A DNA stretch of 13,705 nucleotides from Chitinophagaceae bacterium (GCA_025924755.1 JAICHT010000067.1:1-13705), one strand, 5' to 3'; counted from the first letter of the stretch, positions 1 to 8,749 are shown. The notes: generated by a model not told the origin, from the sequence alone. Translations and numbers: made by a program.

Positions 1-2309
1 AACAGTAGGTTGCCGGTGAGTAAGCCCCGATAGCCCACTTCATAAGAGTTCATGGTCTCTGGCTTTACCGTTTGAAAATGTGCGGGTATTAATAAAGTTG
101 GATTAGGAGTACCGGCGCTTATAGAATTGCGGTAAGCCACGATACTTTCTGCCGTATATGCCGGGTTGGTATCAAATTTAAAAAAGGTATTAAACTGCGG
201 CAGGCCACCAATAAGGCGGTTGGCGCCACCGGTTAACAGGTTGATATACTGGTCCTGGTTATCCGGGAACCGGTAAGCTGTTTGAAACGACAACCGTATA
301 TTATTGTTGGGCGCGACCCGTATTAAAGCGGTAGCCCGGGGTGTAACCCTTCCTTTAAAGTTTTCATTTTTATCATAACGCAATGAACCTGTAAGTTTCA
401 ATCCATCATTCAACAGGCTCTTTTGCAATTGCGCATATGCCCCTAACTCTCCTACATTAATAGGCCCGGTAGTATCGGCAAAAATAGTTCCGTGAGAATT
501 TAAATGATAAATGCGGTAGCTGGCTCCTACCAATACATCCACTACTTTAATATAATCCGAAAAGTTATATTGGCCTTCTACCTGGTATAAATTGGTTCTG
601 TCATCAAACTTAGCGCCTCCGGCATTTATAGAAGTGTGGATAGCATTATTAAACGCAGTTTTAAATTCCTGGGAGCCTGGCAAGAACCGGCCCTGATCGG
701 CTGCTGCCCGTGCAATGCCATGTGCCACCGCATCTGAAGCACCTTGCAGTCGTGCGCCGGAATAATAGCCGGTATATTGTGCAAACCAGTTTTGATCACT
801 CTTCCAGGCACGGTTTACAAACAAAGCTGCTGTAGTAGCAGTATAGGAATCGCCGGAATTTTCCTGCGTGGTATATCCTCTTACAAACCATGCTTTTCCT
901 TTTACTTCGGCTTTATATTGACCCATTTTTAGATTCTTCAATGCATAACGGTCAGCGCCGGTGTATACAGATGTACCGGTGCCCCAGTAGCCGGTCAAAG
1001 AAGCTTCCACATTGTCTCGTATCTTATAATACAATCCTCCGTTCAGCTTTAGATTAAAAGCGCCATAATCTACCAGGTCTTTTTCGTCATACCCGGTACG
1101 GCTCACAAACTGACCTCCATAAATATTGTTTTGCAAACCCACGTAAAAAGGTTGGGTAAGTGGGTTGGTTGATAAAAAACTACCGAGGCCGGCATTAATT
1201 TGCTGCTGGTTGGGCGTACAATTACAGGCGGCACTTACCTGTTGTATCACAAGGGGCAATGCTGCCTGCGAAGCTTGGAACACAACCGCCTGCGCAAAGC
1301 TATTCATACTGGTGCTGGCTTCATCGCCAAATACATTTACGCCATCATAATTGGGATCGGTTTGCCGGTTGCCGGGAGTGACTTTGCTAAACACATTGGT
1401 ACGCAAAATGTTCCGGGTATCATTGGCCTGCCAGTCTTGTGCTTTAATAAACTGGCCGGAAACTTTAAAAGCAAACTTATTACTAAAGGTTTTGCCCCAG
1501 CGCATCGCCCAGTCATAATATGGAGCGGCGCTATGCAGCGGGTCGCTTATATGGTTCACACCTTGTTTTACCTGGAAACTTAAACCCTGGTATTTAAAAG
1601 GACTTTTACTGTTTATCAGCAAAGTGCCATTCATACCACCGGAACCGTACAAAGCTGAAGAAGCACCTTGCAATAATTCCATATTGTCCACGTCCAGTTC
1701 TGTAGGCCCAATAATACTGCCTACCGCAAAATTTAAACCCGGCGCCTGGTTATCCATACCATCAACCAATTGATTAAAGCGAAGGTTGCCGCTGCCATTA
1801 AAACCACGGGTGCTTATTGTTTTAAAAGTAAGGCTGGATATAGTAAGGTCTACTCCTTTTAAATTTCGTACCGATTCATAAAAATCAGGTACAGCCGCGT
1901 TTGCAATATTGGCAGCGCTGATTCTTTCAATAGAAACCGGCGATTCTAAAATTCGCTGGGGCGTGCGGGTAGCAGATACCACTACCTCCTGTCCTAATGA
2001 CGAACTGGGATTGAAATTTACCTGGATGCTTGCTGAAGCATTATTAACCGTGAGCTCCTGAGATTGATAACCCACCGAACTAAAAACAAGCGTAGCAGGA
2101 AGTGTAGAAACGTTTAATTTAAAATTACCGTTGGCATCTGTAAAAGTGCCCTGCGAGGTGCCTTTAACGGTTATAGAAACCGCGGGAACTCCCTCCTGGT
2201 TGGTCAGGTTTTTTACAGTACCGGAAAGCGTAATGGATTGAGAATATACATGAAAAGACAACAGAAGTGCTGCAAGTAAAGCAGGTAAAAAGCAAGCGCT
2301 TTTCCTCAT
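1..2309 (-). CDS. TonB-dependent outer-membrane receptor, C-terminus cut off by window edge
   Basis: This is an outer-membrane active transporter driven by TonB-ExbBD. 769 codons are visible and read open from an ATG at 2309 to the left edge. Residues 1-24 are a signal peptide (charged MRKS, hydrophobic core, likely cleavage after VYSQ). Residues about 26-100 form a carboxypeptidase-regulatory-like beta domain (GTFTDANGNFKL, FSSVGYQS). The plug follows, with VVVSATRTPQRILESPVS near 109, ISTRGFNGSG near 165, LVDGMDNQAPGLNF near 181 and ELLQGASSALYGSGGMNGT near 211. The rest is beta-barrel. The last visible part contains ETMNSYEVGYRGLL, which in this family lies near the C-terminus, so perhaps 100-200 residues are missing. 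The substrate cannot be read from the sequence, and no SusD-like partner is visible. It is separated from the haem operon by purC and divergent from it, so there is no evidence of shared function. Confidence 0.93.
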   Translation of the reverse strand, partial: MRKSACFLPALLAALLLSFHVYSQSITLSGTVKNLTNQEGVPAVSITVKGTSQGTFTDANGNFKLNVSTLPATLVFSSVGYQSQELTVNNASASIQVNFNPSSSLGQEVVVSATRTPQRILESPVSIERISAANIANAAVPDFYESVRNLKGVDLTISSLTFKTISTRGFNGSGNLRFNQLVDGMDNQAPGLNFAVGSIIGPTELDVDNMELLQGASSALYGSGGMNGTLLINSKSPFKYQGLSFQVKQGVNHISDPLHSAAPYYDWAMRWGKTFSNKFAFKVSGQFIKAQDWQANDTRNILRTNVFSKVTPGNRQTDPNYDGVNVFGDEASTSMNSFAQAVVFQASQAALPLVIQQVSAACNCTPNQQQINAGLGSFLSTNPLTQPFYVGLQNNIYGGQFVSRTGYDEKDLVDYGAFNLKLNGGLYYKIRDNVEASLTGYWGTGTSVYTGADRYALKNLKMGQYKAEVKGKAWFVRGYTTQENSGDSYTATTAALFVNRAWKSDQNWFAQYTGYYSGARLQGASDAVAHGIARAAADQGRFLPGSQEFKTAFNNAIHTSINAGGAKFDDRTNLYQVEGQYNFSDYIKVVDVLVGASYRIYHLNSHGTIFADTTGPINVGELGAYAQLQKSLLNDGLKLTGSLRYDKNENFKGRVTPRATALIRVAPNNNIRLSFQTAYRFPDNQDQYINLLTGGANRLIGGLPQFNTFFKFDTNPAYTAESIVAYRNSISAGTPNPTLLIPAHFQTVKPETMNSYEVGYRGLLTGNLL

Positions 2310-2636
2310 AGTTGATTGTTTAGTTTTGGAAATAGAATTGGCATTTTGATGATAATAAAGCAATGCTTTTAAATAAAATAGGTTGTGCATTCCATGAACG
2401 GATTCTATAAAGCTGCTTATTCTAAAATTGATTTATACACATTGCCTGTTGGATAAGAATTTTATATCGTAGCTATTATAATATATCGTTCAATAAAAAA
2501 CAGTTACCTAAATTATTCTATATGTAAATTAATCATAACAATTTTCATCTCGAAATTAAATGACGTTTTTTTTATGGAGCATATATTTTAATTTGCCGGT
2601 TCGCTATTTATCAATCATAACATTTATATTCGAAGC
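2310..2636. other. Divergent intergenic region between the receptor gene and purC
   Basis: These 327 bp are AT-rich and hold no convincing gene. They must carry both the receptor promoter (minus) and the purC promoter (plus). A 13-bp inverted repeat, AAAGCA-A-TGCTTT, lies at 2357-2369, about 50 bp upstream of the receptor start. A TTAATTTG at 2588-2595, with a T-run about 20 bp before it, is the best but weak candidate for a Bacteroidota-type purC promoter. It would give a leader of roughly 35 nt. No riboswitch fold was recognised. Confidence 0.5.
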
Positions 2637-3575
2637 ATGCCATTTCAATTTCAAGCTCAAACCAATTTTTACAAGGGTAAAGTAAGAGATGTATATACCA
2701 TTGCCGGTAAATTGTTAGCAATGATTGCTTCAGACCGCATCTCTGCATTTGATGTAATACTTCCAAAGCCCATTCCGTATAAAGGCCAGGTACTAAACCA
2801 ATTAGCGGCTTATATGCTTCAAAGCACCCGGGATATCTGTAACAACTGGTTAATAGCAGTACCAACGCCTAATAGTTCGGTGGGTTATCAATGCGAACCC
2901 TTTAAGGTAGAAGTGGTAGTTAGGGGCAACCTGTGCGGCCATGCGTGGCGTACCTATCAAAGCGGGCAGCGGGTATTATGCGGCGCAGTAATGCCCGGCA
3001 ATTTAAAAGAGAATGATTTATTTCCTTCACCAATCATTACGCCATCTACCAAAGCCAGCGAAGGGCACGACGAAGACATATCCGTAACTGAAATTATCCG
3101 GCAACATTTAGCTACAGAAAATGAATGGCAACAGATTGAAAGCTATGCGTTGCAATTGTTTAAAAGAGGAAATGAAATGGCGGCGAAGCAAGGACTTATA
3201 TTAGCCGATACCAAATATGAGTTTGGTAAAAAAGACGGCGCTATTATGCTGATGGACGAAATACATACACCTGATTCATCGAGGTATTTTTATGCTGATG
3301 GTTTTGATGAACGCCAGCAAAGAGGCGAACGGCAGCGGCAGCTTAGCAAAGAGTTTGTGCGGGAATGGCTGATTGAAAATAATTTTATGGGTAAAGAAGG
3401 GCAAATTGTTCCGGAGATGCCTGAAGATTGGGTGCAAACCATATCCAAACGCTATATTGAATTGTTCGAAAAGGTAACCGGCAAAGGCTTTCAACCAGAA
3501 ACCTTAAGTGACGAAGAAACATTCAGCCGTATTCAAAGCTGCTTACAAAAACTAAAAACTGAGAACCCAACTTAA
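2637..3575 (+). CDS. purC: Phosphoribosylaminoimidazole-succinocarboxamide synthase (SAICAR synthase)
   Basis: This enzyme performs the ATP-dependent ligation of CAIR with L-aspartate to give SAICAR in cytoplasmic de novo purine synthesis. The 312-residue length fits the longer, yeast ADE1-like form of the family (about 300) rather than the short form (about 240). Visible motifs are KGKVRD at 13-18 (nucleotide-binding lysine loop), SDRISAFD at 32-39, VVRGNLCGHAW from 94, TPSTKASEGHDEDIS at 135-149 (substrate-binding segment), ADTKYEFG at 190-197 and DEIHTPDSSRY at 207-217. The ATG at 2637 places the first motif where expected, and I see no better start upstream. It is a single gene on the plus strand with no other pur gene nearby. 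Its TAA shares the TTAA at 3572-3575 with the stop of converging hmuV, so the two genes overlap by 4 bp. Confidence 0.97.
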   Translation: MPFQFQAQTNFYKGKVRDVYTIAGKLLAMIASDRISAFDVILPKPIPYKGQVLNQLAAYMLQSTRDICNNWLIAVPTPNSSVGYQCEPFKVEVVVRGNLCGHAWRTYQSGQRVLCGAVMPGNLKENDLFPSPIITPSTKASEGHDEDISVTEIIRQHLATENEWQQIESYALQLFKRGNEMAAKQGLILADTKYEFGKKDGAIMLMDEIHTPDSSRYFYADGFDERQQRGERQRQLSKEFVREWLIENNFMGKEGQIVPEMPEDWVQTISKRYIELFEKVTGKGFQPETLSDEETFSRIQSCLQKLKTENPT

Positions 3576-4342
3576 AATAATACTACTGTTTTATCCCGGA
3601 TCATTTCAATAGTAGCCGTGATATCAAATATGTCTTTAATGATATGCGGAGTTACTTCTTTTGGGTGATCCAAATCATACCGGACAGCTCCGTCTTTCAT
3701 AAATAAAATACGATCGGCAAAATGCAAAGCCAGGTTGATATCATGCAGGATAGCAATGACCGTAACGTTCTTTTTACAAAGGTCTTTGGCTGTATGTAAT
3801 AATTGATATTGGTATTTTACATCCAGGTGGGAAACCGGCTCATCTAAAAACAATACTTTTTGCAGGTTGCTGTTAGTTTCACCTATTTGTGCAAGCACAC
3901 GGCTCATCTGAGTTTTTTGCGCTTCACCACCGGACAAGGTGGTATACTCTCTTTCTGCCAGATTATTTATTCGCATAGTATGCATTGCCTCATCACATAG
4001 TTGCCTGTCTTTTTCTGTTGCTACACTTTTATAATAAGGATATCTTCCCATTAAAACCACATCGCGTACCGTTATCGGAAAGGTAATATCATAGTGCTGC
4101 GATAACACGGCACGTTTGGTAGCAAGTTCCAGTTGCGAATATTGGTGAATGTCCTTTTGTTGCAAATACACATGGCCGGTGAAAGGCTTTAAATATCCGG
4201 ACATCAGCTTTAACAACGTAGATTTACCGGCACCATTTGCACCCATTATTACATGAAAATGATTAGGCGTAAAAGATGCTGTTGTTTCCTTTACCAGCAC
4301 TTTTTTACCTACTGTAAAACTTACTCCTTCTACCCTAACCAT
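3572..4342 (-). CDS. hmuV: Haem ABC transporter ATP-binding protein
   Basis: This is the cytoplasmic ATPase that powers HmuU. The 256-residue protein has all ABC motifs: Walker A GANGAGKST at 34-42, Q-loop glutamine in LSQHYD near 82, signature LSGGE at 136-140, Walker B VLFLDEP at 163-169, D-loop SHLD and switch histidine in ILHD near 200. RAVLSQHYDITFPITV followed by VVLMGRYPYY is typical of the HmuV branch rather than general BtuD/FecE. I chose the ATG at 4342 over an upstream in-frame codon at 4405. The extra 21 residues would lie inside hmuU and resemble no ABC N-terminus, and MVRVEGVSF is the usual beginning. A clear AGGAGG at 4348-4353 sits 5 nt before this ATG. The gene overlaps the hmuU stop by 8 bp, which implies translational coupling. 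BtuD or a siderophore ATPase is the alternative. Confidence 0.9.
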   Translation of the reverse strand: MVRVEGVSFTVGKKVLVKETTASFTPNHFHVIMGANGAGKSTLLKLMSGYLKPFTGHVYLQQKDIHQYSQLELATKRAVLSQHYDITFPITVRDVVLMGRYPYYKSVATEKDRQLCDEAMHTMRINNLAEREYTTLSGGEAQKTQMSRVLAQIGETNSNLQKVLFLDEPVSHLDVKYQYQLLHTAKDLCKKNVTVIAILHDINLALHFADRILFMKDGAVRYDLDHPKEVTPHIIKDIFDITATIEMIRDKTVVLF

Positions 4343-5399
4343 AAAAGCCTCCTCCCTGGTTATTTTTAATACGAGATAATAACCACAAAAAGACCGGTGC
4401 TCCAATAAAAGCGGTCACGATACCGATCGGCATTTCGGCCGGAGCAATAATCACCCGGCAAACCATATCGGTAACAATGAGCACAATGGCACCCAGCAAC
4501 GCAGAGCCAATAATTAAATAACGGTTATCCGAACCTTTCAATAACCGCAATAGGTGCGGAACAATTAATCCGACAAAAGCAATAATTCCTACTAATGATG
4601 TGGCAATGGAAACCAATAACGTGTTCACCAATATTACTTTTATTTTTAAGCGTTCGGTATTCACTCCCAGATAGCTGGCTTCTGCATCGCCCAACTGCAA
4701 CGCATTTAAAGGTTTGGCAAAAGATAAGGATAGGATAAATCCAACAACTGTTGAAACGCTGGTGATAAGCACCGCTTCCCAGCTAGCACCTGCAAGGCTT
4801 CCCAGGTTCCAGAAGGTTATAGAACGTGCCTGCGGATCGCGGGCAATATATGCCAGAAAGCCGGTAGCGCCGTTAGCAATAGCATTGATAGCAATACCGG
4901 CCAGTATCATAACGGATATGTTTATGCGCTGTAAAGAAGCTGAAAATTGATATACCAGCATCGTGGCTGCCAGGCCTCCGGCAAAGGCGCAAACAGGCAT
5001 CATCAAATCTCCCAAAAAAGAAAGATGACTGAAGAAAACATCTTTACCTAATACTATTATCAAAGCAGCCCCCAATGCAGACCCGGCTGATGTTCCAATT
5101 AAACCTGGTTCTACAATAGGGTTGCGAAAAAGTGCTTGCATTAAGGTTCCGGAAACGGACAATGCTGCGCCTACCAGCACGCATAAGAAAGTGCGGGGCA
5201 GCCGTATTTGCAAAAACAAACCTTCGTGTACGGAGTTTACAGCAGCCGAAGTAGAAAGACCCAAACTATGCTTCACGATATCAAAAATTTCAGCAACTGA
5301 TAAATTTACAGCGCCGGTACAGGCCGACAAGAAAATGCATACAATTAATACAATTAATAGAACACTATATATTACCGGGTATGAACTATTTTTTAACAA
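4335..5399 (-). CDS. hmuU: Haem ABC transporter permease (FecCD/BtuC family)
   Basis: This is the inner-membrane permease subunit, acting as a dimer with HmuV and receiving ligand from HmuT. At 354 residues it has about ten hydrophobic segments, the first at about 8-28. Family motifs are RLPR at 66-69, SGTLMQALFRNPIVEPGLIG from 83, FWNLGSLAGASW near 196, LQLGDAEASYLGV near 234, GLIVPHLLRLLKGSDNR from 277 and PAEMPIGIVTAFIGAPVFLW from 320. The start appears to be a TTG at 5399. An in-frame stop lies 39 bp upstream and there is no ATG between them, while the first transmembrane helix begins right after this TTG. No Shine-Dalgarno is seen. The TTG overlaps the end of a possible small frame at 5393-5536, which could supply translational coupling. 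The 3' end overlaps hmuV by 8 bp. The family also includes cobalamin and siderophore permeases, so the substrate rests on the neighbours. Confidence 0.9.
   Translation of the reverse strand: MLKNSSYPVIYSVLLIVLIVCIFLSACTGAVNLSVAEIFDIVKHSLGLSTSAAVNSVHEGLFLQIRLPRTFLCVLVGAALSVSGTLMQALFRNPIVEPGLIGTSAGSALGAALIIVLGKDVFFSHLSFLGDLMMPVCAFAGGLAATMLVYQFSASLQRINISVMILAGIAINAIANGATGFLAYIARDPQARSITFWNLGSLAGASWEAVLITSVSTVVGFILSLSFAKPLNALQLGDAEASYLGVNTERLKIKVILVNTLLVSIATSLVGIIAFVGLIVPHLLRLLKGSDNRYLIIGSALLGAIVLIVTDMVCRVIIAPAEMPIGIVTAFIGAPVFLWLLSRIKNNQGGGFYG
4348..4353 (-). promoter_or_regulatory. Strong Shine-Dalgarno AGGAGG for hmuV
   Basis: AGGAGG reads on the minus strand 5 nt before the hmuV ATG and lies inside the last codons of hmuU, where it also helps encode a glycine run. 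It decides the hmuV start. Such a canonical site stands out because Bacteroidota genes generally make little use of Shine-Dalgarno pairing, and other starts in this window show none. Confidence 0.7.
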
Positions 5400-5536
5400 G
5401 TATAAAATTTTTGATTTCGGCTTTGCAATATCTCTTCACCGATCCTTCTGTCGAACTCTTGTGCTGCATCTTTCCCCGCATCATCTGTTGAAGATTTATT
5501 GGTGTATAAGTTTAGCGATCCTAATAATATTTTCAC
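5393..5536 (-). CDS. Possible 47-residue ORF bridging hmuT and hmuU (unrecognised)
   Basis: The 96-bp gap between hmuT and hmuU holds a frame with protein-like composition, including TDDAGKDAAQEFDRRIGEE followed by ILQSRNQKFYTC and a TAA. Counting from a GTG at 5536, inside the hmuT 3' end in another frame, gives 47 residues: a slightly hydrophobic start, then a charged, probably helical C-terminal half without proline. Its stop overlaps the hmuU TTG start by 7 nt (TTGTTAA), the arrangement expected for coupled genes. I do not recognise the protein. A different frame of the same gap reads from tandem ATGs to a TAG beyond the hmuU start but looks less protein-like. It may be a real micro-protein, a remnant, or chance in a purine-rich spacer. 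Confidence 0.28.
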   Translation of the reverse strand: MKILLGSLNLYTNKSSTDDAGKDAAQEFDRRIGEEILQSRNQKFYTC

Positions 5537-6356
5537 CAGAGCGTGGCCCAAAATAAACAAGGTCGTGCTCTTCTACCCGGAAAATCTTTTTGTTTTTAGC
5601 AGCAGGCGTTAACGCAATACCGGGCAGTTGAATAAACTTTTCAATACTGCCCATTCTGTCAAAACCGTAATCCGTAGCCAGTATTACATCGGGTTGTTCC
5701 CGTACAATTACCTCAGGACTTAAATTCCTAAACGCGGTAGTATCGGCCGCATTTACGCCACCTGCCAGTTGTATCATTTCGTTTACCGATCCTCTTGTAC
5801 CCATTACAAAATATTGATTCATCTGCCTGCCAAAATGGATAATCAGTACTTTAGGCTTTTTAGTATACTTCTTCACAATCGAATCTGCAGTTCTCAAATC
5901 AGCATCCAGCTTGGCATTCAGCCGTATGGCAGCCGTATCTTCTCCATAATCTTTAGCTACCATTTGCAATACTATTTTGGCACTGTCCAGTGTATTGCCT
6001 GCCGGGTACACTTTAATAGGAACGCCTACTTTTTGCAACTGCTGCATTACTGCCGGCGGCGCTACATCGCCCTGGTGTACTACCAGTGTAGGGTCAAGTG
6101 ATATAATTCCTTCTGCGTTCAGCAGACGGTGATAACCTACCTTGGTAATATTTTCCGTTTCCGGTGGATAGGTACTGCTTAAATCTACTCCTGCTATTTT
6201 ATTACCCTGGTGTAATGCAAACAAAAACTCGGTGAGTTGTTTGGATACACTTACAATACGGTCCTTTCCGGAAGGGTTTTTCTGCTTGTTATCAGATGGT
6301 CCGCAGGATGCTAAAAACAATATGCATATGAAGGAACCCGATATAAATTTTTTCAT
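5496..6356 (-). CDS. hmuT: Haem ABC transporter substrate-binding lipoprotein
   Basis: This is the periplasmic binding protein that passes ligand from the outer-membrane receptor to HmuU. I place the start at the ATG at 6356 (286 residues, MKKFISG...), not an in-frame TTG three codons earlier, because MKK begins a normal lipoprotein signal with lipobox LASC and acylated Cys18. The class III binding-protein fold (TroA/BtuF-like) is shown by RIVSVSKQLTEFLFAL, then KIAGVDLSSTYPPE and VGYHRLLNAEGIISLDPTLV. The VGY-R-L-AEG segment is characteristic of HmuT/ShuT, in which a conserved tyrosine is a haem ligand. The equivalent here is probably Tyr75, by inference. The C-terminal lobe contains IIHFGRQMNQYFVMGT, GSVNEMIQLAGGVNAA and YFGPRSGENI. 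It starts 38 bp after the receptor stop. BtuF-like cobalamin binding is the main alternative. Confidence 0.88.
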   Translation of the reverse strand: MKKFISGSFICILFLASCGPSDNKQKNPSGKDRIVSVSKQLTEFLFALHQGNKIAGVDLSSTYPPETENITKVGYHRLLNAEGIISLDPTLVVHQGDVAPPAVMQQLQKVGVPIKVYPAGNTLDSAKIVLQMVAKDYGEDTAAIRLNAKLDADLRTADSIVKKYTKKPKVLIIHFGRQMNQYFVMGTRGSVNEMIQLAGGVNAADTTAFRNLSPEVIVREQPDVILATDYGFDRMGSIEKFIQLPGIALTPAAKNKKIFRVEEHDLVYFGPRSGENIIRIAKLIHQ

Positions 6357-6394
6357 TGCAATCAATTAAAATTTCATCTTATTAAATGAACTGT

Positions 6395-8695
6395 TTAAAA
6401 CCGGTATGCCAAATGTGCTCCCCCATAAACAGTAGCATGGTAGCTGCCAGGCAAAAAATGCGGATCTTCTCCCGGTGCCAGCGATGGCGACAAAAACAAA
6501 AAGCTATAGTATGTTTTATTCAGCAGGTTATCGGCACCGGCAAAAGCATCTACAGAAAAGTGCTTACCTAATGCATGCCTGTAACCAATTTTTCCACCTA
6601 ATAACTGGTAAGATTTTGCATAGTGAATGTTATCAAATGTGTACGGCACTTTATCTACAAACTGGTAAGTGGCATAGGCATATAACCCTGGCTTTGTTTC
6701 CAAATCAATACCTGCATTGAAGCGGTTAGGTGCTACACCAGCCACCTTATTATTATCATACTTACTAAAATTTTTATACTTGAAATCAGAATATGTATAG
6801 GTAACAAAGGGCCGCAACAAGGTAACAGCACTCGTAGTATTGCGGATAACTGCATAGTTAATTGATAACTCCCCTCCTATATTTTGTTGCTTTCCTGCAT
6901 TTACATACATTGTATATTGAGGCATATTGCCGGTAGCCGCAATAGTAGTTGCAATCAGCTTATTGGTCACATTCAAATAAAAAAGAGCCAACTGGTACGA
7001 TAACTTTTTATTCAGCATACTTCCTTTTGTACCTACTTCATATTGCACGCCGCTTTCCGACTTTAAATTATAATTGGTTTGCCCGGTAGCAGTAATAATC
7101 ACATTGCTGGTGGCTGGCGGCGTATACCCGGCGCTTACATCCGCATATAAAGAAACGTTGTTATTCAGGGTTTTTAAAACGGCAATCCGCGGTGTAAAAA
7201 CCGGCTTGAACCTTTTATATCCCGATTGGTCTGCATGCGTAGGATTGGCACTATTGGCAAGCAGATCCTGAATGCTATATTCCAAAAAGTTTAGGCTTCC
7301 TCCAGCAGTAACTATAAACTGGTTGGGAAAGGAAACTTTCCATTCGGTAAATAAATTGTACGCAGATGAATTATTTTGCAGATCACCTCTTATACCGCCT
7401 AATGTATCGTTGGTAAGATTGTAGCTTTTGTTAAATGCATTGGTTTTTTCAAACTGTGCTCCCAAAATACCATGAACATTGGCATTTGCAATACCACCTT
7501 CGTATACAAAACCGGTACGTCCGCCAAAAGTATGTACCTGGTTGCTGCTGAGGCCGTGTGCAAAGGGCTGGTTTAAATTATAACCAGTACTGAAAACCGT
7601 GGTTTGGTTTGAAAAATGTTTGCTAATGGAAAAATTATCGGTAACGCCCATACGAAAACTTTCAACAGCCACATTGGAGTTATTCACCAGGTAAGCCGGA
7701 TCGCTGTATTTTTTACGACCATATAATTTAGTGCTGTCTATTTCACCAGCTAGTTCCTCGTAGGAATGATTGTAAGAAAAATAAGTGGAGATGGTTTGCT
7801 TATCGCCCACAAAAAAATCGCCGTTGAAAGAAGCAAAATCTTTCCTGGAAGCGCTGTGTTCTCTAAAACCGTCATATGCCTGGTGGCCATAGTTAAATAC
7901 GATAGAAGCATTGCTGCTGGCGGCTTCTACCCTTGTATTGTTTCGCCATAGTCCATAGCTGCCAATTACATTTTCCTGTACCAGGCGAGTTTGATTGGGT
8001 TCGGGCTTTAAGGTATATAAGTTTACTACGCCGGCAATACCCGAACCATATAAGCTGGATTCAGGACCTTTAAATACTTCTACCTTTCCTAAAGTTGAAA
8101 AATCAATATCGTCCATAATGGTAGTGCCGGTAGCATCTGTTATGGGGATATTGTTTAAATATACCTGGTAACCCTGTCCGTTAAAATTGGTATTATTTCC
8201 ATAGCCGCGAATAATGATACGCTGCCCACCAGACAGGCTCCGTGATTGCATAGCTACGCCTGGTATTAGGTTCAGCGAATTTTCTAAAAAAAGATTGTTG
8301 GTCCGTAATAAATCCTTCCGGGTTAGTACCCCTACCGATTGCGCCTGCGTTAATTGGTTATCATTCTTATTAACTGACCAACCCGTTACCTGTACTTCAT
8401 TTAAGGAATAGTTGGACGGCTCTAACAAAATCAATATAGTGCCTGATTTTGTTTTAACAGGAATATCTTTTTCCGAATAGCCTACACTTGAAATGTGGAT
8501 GGTTTGAATATGGGTAGTATCTAAAATAAATACGCCATCGTCATTTGCAATAATAATTCGATGATCTGGAGTGGTGATGGATGCGCCGGGTATGGGTTGA
8601 GCCGTTTGTGCATCTTTTATTATTCCTTTTATACTTTGTGCATGCAGCTGAAATACGCCAGTAATGGATATGGCGAAGAATAAGATTTTCTTCAC
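6395..8695 (-). CDS. TonB-dependent receptor of the haem uptake operon
   Basis: This is the outer-membrane receptor that feeds HmuTUV. I chose the GTG at 8695, giving 766 residues that begin MKKILFFAISITGVFQLHAQ, a textbook signal peptide. A TTG nine codons upstream would place FLKFIDV before it and is less likely. Domains are a carboxypeptidase-regulatory-like domain at 22-92 (ANDDGVFIL, ISSVGYSEKDI), a plug at about 115-230 (ENSLNLIPGVAMQSRS, RIIIRGYGNN, VEVFKGPESSLYGSGIAGVV), then the beta-barrel ending in phenylalanine (HLAYRF). Where classical haem receptors carry FRAP and NPNL boxes, this has AGYTPP (522-527) and NYNLKSES (541-548). The latter still fits the general NPxLKPE pattern of the superfamily. 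It lies between the small anchored protein (54 bp upstream) and hmuT (38 bp downstream). The haem assignment is by neighbourhood; a siderophore or cobalamin receptor is possible. Confidence 0.92.
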   Translation of the reverse strand: MKKILFFAISITGVFQLHAQSIKGIIKDAQTAQPIPGASITTPDHRIIIANDDGVFILDTTHIQTIHISSVGYSEKDIPVKTKSGTILILLEPSNYSLNEVQVTGWSVNKNDNQLTQAQSVGVLTRKDLLRTNNLFLENSLNLIPGVAMQSRSLSGGQRIIIRGYGNNTNFNGQGYQVYLNNIPITDATGTTIMDDIDFSTLGKVEVFKGPESSLYGSGIAGVVNLYTLKPEPNQTRLVQENVIGSYGLWRNNTRVEAASSNASIVFNYGHQAYDGFREHSASRKDFASFNGDFFVGDKQTISTYFSYNHSYEELAGEIDSTKLYGRKKYSDPAYLVNNSNVAVESFRMGVTDNFSISKHFSNQTTVFSTGYNLNQPFAHGLSSNQVHTFGGRTGFVYEGGIANANVHGILGAQFEKTNAFNKSYNLTNDTLGGIRGDLQNNSSAYNLFTEWKVSFPNQFIVTAGGSLNFLEYSIQDLLANSANPTHADQSGYKRFKPVFTPRIAVLKTLNNNVSLYADVSAGYTPPATSNVIITATGQTNYNLKSESGVQYEVGTKGSMLNKKLSYQLALFYLNVTNKLIATTIAATGNMPQYTMYVNAGKQQNIGGELSINYAVIRNTTSAVTLLRPFVTYTYSDFKYKNFSKYDNNKVAGVAPNRFNAGIDLETKPGLYAYATYQFVDKVPYTFDNIHYAKSYQLLGGKIGYRHALGKHFSVDAFAGADNLLNKTYYSFLFLSPSLAPGEDPHFLPGSYHATVYGGAHLAYRF

Positions 8696-8749
8696 ATCAA
8701 TAAATTTTAAAAAAACAGACAATAAGCTTTTAAAATAAAGACAGGCTAC

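Noticed and set aside
1200..1583. 127-codon plus-strand open frame
   Set aside because: It lies fully antisense to the clearly coding TonB-receptor gene and has no recognisable domain, so it is a shadow of that gene.
2611..2865. 84-codon minus-strand frame overlapping the purC start
   Set aside because: Antisense to the conserved N-terminal motifs of purC and without recognisable features.
4343..4405. Longer hmuV starting upstream of the chosen ATG
   Set aside because: The additional 21 residues lie within hmuU in another frame, match no ABC N-terminus, and the internal ATG has a strong AGGAGG at the right distance.
5122..5556. 144-codon plus-strand open frame antisense to hmuU and hmuT
   Set aside because: Mostly the complement of the conserved hmuU N-terminus; cysteine- and lysine-rich without domain features. 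The coding signal in the hmuT-hmuU gap is better on the minus strand.
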